Source: Sulfitobacter sp. OXR-159 (GTDB taxonomy: Bacteria; Pseudomonadota; Alphaproteobacteria; Rhodobacterales; Rhodobacteraceae). From it: DNA of 64,000 nucleotides. Within the stretch, counting starts at the first letter, position 1, and every line of letters begins with the position of its first letter. The notes beneath the pieces were generated by a model. The model was not told the DNA's origin. It was given only the letters and a program-made list of their open reading frames with translations, and did not search any database. Made by a program: the position numbers and the translations under genes. Positions 59,642-64,000 of the stretch are shown here, piece after piece. The stretch is from contig NZ_CP139710.1 of the NCBI RefSeq assembly GCF_034377145.1, forward strand, positions 111,245 through 175,244. The letters are read 5' to 3'.

Positions 59642-61615
59642 ATGCAATTCTTCAATAGAAAGCAGCTGGCCCTCTGGGATACGGCGCTCAGTACCTCTGA
59701 AGAGCTGGCGAAGGGGTTGTCGCGGCGTCAGTTCGGCTTGGCTGCGGCTGCGGCTTTTGCGATGCCCAAAGCGTTGAGCGCGCATGGCTCCACGCAGGTG
59801 ACCTCTCAGGGAACCTACAATATCACAGTCGACCCGGTGCGCATCAACACGGGCGATTTTCAGAAGATGGGCGTGGGCTACAACCGCAGCCAGATTCCGA
59901 CGATCCTGCGCTTCAAGGAAGGTGAGGAGGTTACGATAAACGTGACCAACAACCTCAGCGAAAGCACCTCGATCCACTGGCATGGACTTATCGTGCCCTT
60001 CCGTCAGGACGGCGTTCCGGGGATCAGCTTCAACGGCATCGCCCCCGGTCAGACCTTTACCTATCGCTTCCCGATCCAGCAGGCCGGGACCTATTGGTTC
60101 CACAGCCATTCAGGCCTTCAGGAGCCGGATGGCGCCTACGGTGCGATCGTGATCGAGCCGCGCGGCAGGGAACGCATACCAGCGCACCGCGACTATGTCG
60201 TTCAGCTGGCCGACAAACATCCCCATCCGGGCAACCGCATCTTGCGGAACCTCAAGATGCAGTCCGACTACTACAACCGTTCGCAGCGCACTTTTCAGGA
60301 CCTGATCCGGGACGCCCGCATGGACGGTCTCAAGGCGACGCTGAAAGAGCGCCGCATGTGGGGGCGCATGCGCATGCTGCCGAGCGACGTCGAAGACGTG
60401 CAGGGATTTACCTCGCTGATCAACGGTCGCAGCACGTCGCAAAACTGGACCGGTTTGTTCCGGCCCGGTGAGAAGGTCCGCCTTCGGATCATCAACTCCT
60501 CCGCGATGACCTACTTCGACATGCGGATACCGGGACTGAAAATGGTCGTCGTGCAGGCTGACGGCAACGATGTGGAGCCTGTCGCCGTGGATGAACTGCG
60601 GGTCGCGGTTGCCGAGACCTATGATGTCATCGTCCAGCCTACGCAGAACAAGGTCTATAGCATTATTGCGGAATCCATGGGCCGCAACGGGCTTGTTCGG
60701 GGCACCCTGTCACCCAGAGAGGGCTATGCCGGTGCCGTGCCCCGTCTCAGACCCAAGCCCTTGCTCACCATGGCCGACATGAGCGGCATGATGGGCGGTA
60801 TGGGTATGGATATGGGCGACCACGTCATGCAGAACATGACCGGAATGAACCACACCGACATGACAGGCATGGACCATTCAAACATGCAATCCAGCCAGCA
60901 GCCCCCGATGCCTGCGATGACCCCGTCAGAGGAAAAGCCGAAGAAAAAGACTTCGATGGCTGGGATGGACCATACGCAGATGCAAAAGCCTGCGATGGAC
61001 GGCATGGACCACACGCAGATGCAGCAGAAGAAAAAGGCACCGATGTCAGGCATGAACCATGCCCAGATGCAGAAGCCCGCAATGGACGGTATGAGCGGCA
61101 TGGACAGTATGAGCGGAATGGCAATGTCTGATGGCGGCGATCCGTTCTATGTCCCGGGCAGCGGACTGACGCCTGTCGCGTACAACGGCGGCAAGTTCCT
61201 GTCCTACGCAGACCTGCGCGCCGCCAGCCCTCGTTACCGTCACCGCGCACCCTCACGCACCATCGTGTTGCGGCTGACCGGTAACATGGAGCGCTACATC
61301 TGGTCGATCAACGACGTGAAATACGACGATGCCGCCCCGATCACGCTCCGATACGGCGAGCGGGTGCGCATGCGGTTCATCAACGAAACGATGATGTCGC
61401 ATCCGATGCACCTGCACGGGATGTGGTCGATCATCGATGCCGGTCACGGTCCGCGCAATCCCATCAAGCACACCGTGAACATCAATCCCGCCGCCACGAC
61501 GGACATCGAAGTCGAGGCCGACGCCCCCGGTCAATGGGCGTTCCACTGTCACCTCAGCTACCACGCGCGGGCGGGAATGTTCCGCAAGGTCGTGGTCAAG
61601 GGACGCGCGGCTTGA
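59642..61615 (+). CDS. copA: Multicopper oxidase CopA (periplasmic copper resistance)
   Basis: A 657-aa copper oxidase of the CopA/PcoA family. The N terminus has a Tat signal (SRRQFGLAAAAAFA, cleavage after ALSAHG region), so the folded enzyme is exported to the periplasm. Copper ligands: HWH at 112-114, HSH at 154-156, HPMHLHG and HCHLSYHARAGM near the C terminus, covering the type 1 and the trinuclear sites. Residues about 377-495 are a Met/His-rich insertion with repeats such as GMDHTQMQKPAMDGMDHTQM, thought to collect Cu(I). It likely oxidises Cu(I) to the less toxic Cu(II). It is the first gene of the operon with copB 26 bp behind it; AAGGA precedes the start. Confidence 0.95.
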   Translation: MQFFNRKQLALWDTALSTSEELAKGLSRRQFGLAAAAAFAMPKALSAHGSTQVTSQGTYNITVDPVRINTGDFQKMGVGYNRSQIPTILRFKEGEEVTINVTNNLSESTSIHWHGLIVPFRQDGVPGISFNGIAPGQTFTYRFPIQQAGTYWFHSHSGLQEPDGAYGAIVIEPRGRERIPAHRDYVVQLADKHPHPGNRILRNLKMQSDYYNRSQRTFQDLIRDARMDGLKATLKERRMWGRMRMLPSDVEDVQGFTSLINGRSTSQNWTGLFRPGEKVRLRIINSSAMTYFDMRIPGLKMVVVQADGNDVEPVAVDELRVAVAETYDVIVQPTQNKVYSIIAESMGRNGLVRGTLSPREGYAGAVPRLRPKPLLTMADMSGMMGGMGMDMGDHVMQNMTGMNHTDMTGMDHSNMQSSQQPPMPAMTPSEEKPKKKTSMAGMDHTQMQKPAMDGMDHTQMQQKKKAPMSGMNHAQMQKPAMDGMSGMDSMSGMAMSDGGDPFYVPGSGLTPVAYNGGKFLSYADLRAASPRYRHRAPSRTIVLRLTGNMERYIWSINDVKYDDAAPITLRYGERVRMRFINETMMSHPMHLHGMWSIIDAGHGPRNPIKHTVNINPAATTDIEVEADAPGQWAFHCHLSYHARAGMFRKVVVKGRAA

Positions 61616-61641
61616 GCCGGGAAATACAAAGGACGAACGTA

Positions 61642-62361
61642 ATGAAATACAGTCAACTCGCCGGACTGGCCGGCCTCATCCTTCCTTGGGCCTCGCTCGT
61701 GCAGGCTCAGCCCGTCAAACAGACCGAACAGCTGATCTGGGGCGTGCAGGCGGAACAGTTGGAAATTCGCGCACTGGATGACGAAGAGGTCCTTGTCTGG
61801 GATTTCGACGCCCTCATCGGCACGGATGAGCTCAAGCTGGTGTGGCGCAGCGAAGCTGAATACGGTCTTTCGTCCGATGAGTTCGAAAGCCTCGAAAACC
61901 AGCTACGTCTCCGGTTTCCAATCTCGACCTTCTTTAGCGGCGTGGTCGGAGCCTATGCCAGCACACCCGAGGGCGTTCCGGAACGCTACGCGGCTGTCGT
62001 GGGGGTAAAAGGGCTCGCGCCGCAGTGGTTCGAGATCGACGCCGATCTCTACCTCTCCGACTATTCGTTCTTCAGTTTCGAGGCGGAATACGAACTGCTC
62101 CTTACCAACCGTCTGATCCTGACCCCGAACATCGAGATCGATATGCCGCTGAAGGATGACATCGCCCGGGGGCGGGGTGCGGGTGGCGCAGTCATGGAGA
62201 TCGGTGCGCGGCTGAGTTACGACCTCATCGACCGTGCGGTCTCACCCTATATCGGCGTCAACTACGAGACCTCGTTCGGCGACACGCGGGACATCACCCG
62301 CGCGGCCGGTGGGGATACAGATGAGTTCTCGGTCGTGATGGGTACACGCCTTCAATTCTGA
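61642..62361 (+). CDS. copB: Copper resistance outer-membrane protein CopB
   Basis: A 239-aa outer-membrane protein. Signal peptide MKYSQLAGLAGLILPWASLVQA, then the family sequence: YGLSSDEFESLENQLRLRFPIS resembles the LxxYSRAI/LxxR region of CopB, and SPYIGVNYETSFGDTRD near the end is the highly conserved P.IG...... motif; the last residues GTRLQF give a terminal Phe for barrel insertion. The usual Met/His-rich N-terminal segment of CopB proteins is missing. Start decided by AGGACGAACGTA before ATG. Works with CopA in copper tolerance. Confidence 0.9.
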   Translation: MKYSQLAGLAGLILPWASLVQAQPVKQTEQLIWGVQAEQLEIRALDDEEVLVWDFDALIGTDELKLVWRSEAEYGLSSDEFESLENQLRLRFPISTFFSGVVGAYASTPEGVPERYAAVVGVKGLAPQWFEIDADLYLSDYSFFSFEAEYELLLTNRLILTPNIEIDMPLKDDIARGRGAGGAVMEIGARLSYDLIDRAVSPYIGVNYETSFGDTRDITRAAGGDTDEFSVVMGTRLQF

Positions 62362-62445
62362 GATTTGTTCCTGCGGGAGCAATCCGGAGGGCTGATGAGT
62401 CCTCCGGCCAATACCTGAACCCAAAAGCAACCAAGGACTAAACAG

Positions 62446-62943
62446 ATGAAACATCTACTGCTGACAATCGCACTGGCTTCCTCCTTTGCGGCACCGGGGT
62501 TTGCCGGCGAAGCGGCTCACGGAAACAAGTCCGGCGACACCCATGGAGAAATGAAGATCGGCATGCCCGGCGATGCCGCTGCGGTGGACCGCACGGTCGA
62601 GATCGACATGGTCGAAACAGACGACGGCGAAATGCTGTTCAAGGGCGGCGATCTGGATTTCAAAGAAGGCGAGACCGTCCGTTTCGTCGTCCGCAACGAG
62701 GGCGAGTTGGACCATGAGTTCATTCTCGACTCGCAAAAGAAGAACGCCGCGCACAAGAACGAAATGGCGGATATGAGCGGTATGAATATGGGTCATAATG
62801 AGCCCAACCGCATCCGGCTCGCGCCCGGCGAAGATGCCGAAATCATCTGGACATTTGCAAATAACGGCACGTTCGAAGCTGCTTGCCTGATCCCCGGTCA
62901 TTACGAATCCGGCATGTTCCGCGAAGTCTCCGTTACTCACTAA
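62446..62943 (+). CDS. Periplasmic cupredoxin-like copper protein
   Basis: A 165-aa protein with signal peptide (MKHLLLTIALASSFAAPGFA). The mature part is a plastocyanin-like fold: GETVRFVVRNEGELDHEFIL supplies the first His ligand, and the loop ACLIPGHYESGM supplies Cys, His and Met of a type 1 copper site. Between them lies a Met/His/Asn-rich stretch (MADMSGMNMGHNEP). It likely stores or passes copper to CopA. Same operon direction as copB, 84 bp gap. A strong terminator follows. Confidence 0.87.
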   Translation: MKHLLLTIALASSFAAPGFAGEAAHGNKSGDTHGEMKIGMPGDAAAVDRTVEIDMVETDDGEMLFKGGDLDFKEGETVRFVVRNEGELDHEFILDSQKKNAAHKNEMADMSGMNMGHNEPNRIRLAPGEDAEIIWTFANNGTFEAACLIPGHYESGMFREVSVTH

Positions 62944-62990
62944 ACGGTCAGTGCGGATCGCGAGCACCGCCTTGCGATAACGTTAATACC

Positions 62991-63019
62991 AGAACGGGCG
63001 TACACCGCGCCCGTTCTTT
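62991..63019 (+). terminator. Rho-independent terminator after the first cupredoxin
   Basis: AGAACGGGCG and CGCCCGTTCT are a perfect 10-bp stem with a 7-base loop, followed by TTC and a C-rich stretch. It separates the cop genes from the following cupredoxin gene. The T run is short. Confidence 0.7.
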
Positions 63020-63170
63020 CCCCCGTTGGGCGCCCGTCTGCGACGATGGTGTACCGCGCCAGCGGCGGTAGTACCCAGATCCGACGTTTGCTGAACCCTT
63101 GGGCTCACGGCTTCAATCGATCGAATAAACCCGGTTCTAGAATTTCCCCTACTGCGGAGGCGTTGAGCAC

Positions 63171-63704
63171 ATGAAGACATCGTTCAAAACTTGCACCCTC
63201 GCGGCAGCGCTCATCTTGTCCGCCCTCTCCGCGCATGCGTCCGATGGCAAAAGCCAGCAACCCCATCTGAGGGCCTACGACCTTCCGGACCATGACCCGA
63301 TCGGAGAACCCCCCGGCGATGCCACGCCCGACAGGACGGTCGACATCACGGTCAGGGAGACCGGAAGCGGTTACATGCTCTTTGATCCGGATGCGCTTCA
63401 CATCGAGAACGGAGCGGTTGTCCGCTTTCGGGTCACGAACTCCGGCAAACTCGATCACACTTTCTTTCTCGGCTCCTTCGATGAAGTCACCGAAAACCGG
63501 CAATGGATGCAGGAGCATCCGGACATGACCCATGACGCCGCCAACTTCATATCGATACCCAGCGGTGAAACCGGGGAACTGATCTGGAAGTTTTCAGACG
63601 TGACCAATCTGGAATTTGCCTGTCTGGTCCCCGGCCACAGAGATGCCGGGATGTGGGGGGTCATCATCGTGCATGATCACCTCGCCTCACCCGCCGGATA
63701 TTGA
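63171..63704 (+). CDS. Second periplasmic cupredoxin-like protein
   Basis: A 177-aa protein with signal peptide (MKTSFKTCTLAAALILSALSAHA) and a cupredoxin fold related to the preceding one: GAVVRFRVTNSGKLDHTFFLG holds the first His, ACLVPGHRDAGM the Cys, His and Met ligands. The middle loop lacks the Met-rich stretch and has WMQEHPDMTHD instead. The two genes arose by duplication. It starts after CGGAGGCG and lies upstream of a membrane-protein gene in the same direction. Confidence 0.85.
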   Translation: MKTSFKTCTLAAALILSALSAHASDGKSQQPHLRAYDLPDHDPIGEPPGDATPDRTVDITVRETGSGYMLFDPDALHIENGAVVRFRVTNSGKLDHTFFLGSFDEVTENRQWMQEHPDMTHDAANFISIPSGETGELIWKFSDVTNLEFACLVPGHRDAGMWGVIIVHDHLASPAGY

Positions 63705-63714
63705 GCGCGCTCCA

Positions 63715-64000
63715 ATGTCGCTGATGGACAGGTATCACGTCCTCGTACATGACGTCTCCGCCCTCTTCGGATACGATTACAATGATACGACGCCGGACTG
63801 GGTTCATCCGTTCATTCACCTCATTCTGGTCCTGGCGCCGGGATTGCTGATCGGCGTCGCCCTCTATCTCGTCCTGCGCGGTATCCTGCGGCTCTGGAGC
63901 CGCCCGGCAAAACCGGTCGCGCGCATGAACCACGTGAGGGGGCTTGATGCCGGGTTGTTCAGCTCGGTCCTGCGCTACACCAGACGGCAGCAGGCGCAGA
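63715..64000 (+). CDS. Membrane protein, N-terminal part (window ends), perhaps an ABC exporter
   Basis: The gene starts 8 bp behind the cupredoxin gene and runs off the window. The 95 visible residues have one clear membrane helix (FIHLILVLAPGLLIGVALYLVL) after a short cytoplasmic or periplasmic start, then a linker ending in SSVLRYTRRQQAQ. This last part looks like the beginning of the membrane domain of an ABC transporter of the exporter type. That is a guess; the part that would prove it is outside the window. Confidence 0.5.
   Translation, partial: MSLMDRYHVLVHDVSALFGYDYNDTTPDWVHPFIHLILVLAPGLLIGVALYLVLRGILRLWSRPAKPVARMNHVRGLDAGLFSSVLRYTRRQQAQ

Overview
The window looks like part of a large plasmid of a marine-type alphaproteobacterium in the order Rhodobacterales (Roseobacter group). 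The reasons are a DnaA-like plasmid replicase next to parA and parB, DUF1403 paired with ScpB, DUF736, high-GC codon use, and Rhodobacterales-style Nuo and copper genes. The sequence is a mosaic: a plasmid core, several transposons, a phage-defence cluster and a copper-resistance operon.

Left part (1-17.4 kb). An FAD-dependent oxidoreductase, a small membrane protein, a Fic protein and two large overlapping tyrosine-recombinase-like genes are followed by an IS1380-family element with clear ends and a 5-bp target duplication. Next come small unrecognised plasmid genes around an array of five 21-bp repeats that looks like an iteron cluster, then scpB and DUF1403.

Middle part (17.4-42.4 kb). 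Two families of Mu/Tn7-like transposons (tniA-tniB-tniQ, no tnsA) dominate. Element A is 3745 bp, bounded by TGTCGG/A...CCGACA, and occurs three times. Element B is bounded at one end by TGTCGTTC and occurs twice; in both copies its tniQ end is cut off by element A. The block A2-B (21231-28718) and the block B'-A3 (34839-42326) form an inverted repeat of 7488 bp per arm whose encoded proteins are identical. The 6.1 kb between the arms holds the replicon: DnaA-like replicase, origin-like intergenic region, parA, parB, plus a dead IS6 transposase, a dead recombinase and an intact tyrosine recombinase. Outside the arms on both sides, pointing the same way as the transposase genes, lies a DUF1403-scpB pair. 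A 12-bp box (ATGTCCGATAAT) recurs at the tniA genes of A and B and as a 27-bp inverted repeat in front of both DUF1403 genes. This suggests that the two transposase operons and DUF1403-ScpB form one regulated system.

Right part (42.4-64 kb). The right-hand DUF1403 gene is split by about 6.7 kb that looks chromosomal: nuoM (truncated and frameshifted), nuoN, a TorF-like porin, a Cys-rich mini-protein, an APC permease and a K+ channel. The 3' end of DUF1403 and an intact scpB follow. Then comes a defence cluster: an AbiEi-Fic fusion with four 24-bp operator-like repeats upstream, a PD-(D/E)XK-type nuclease candidate and an SF2 helicase, an arrangement like Hachiman. After DUF736 and an IS6-family element that truncates both of its neighbours, the window ends in a copper operon: copA, copB, two cupredoxins and the start of a membrane protein.

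Copy numbers, boundaries and motifs were read directly from the sequence. Family names are by recognition only, with no database search.
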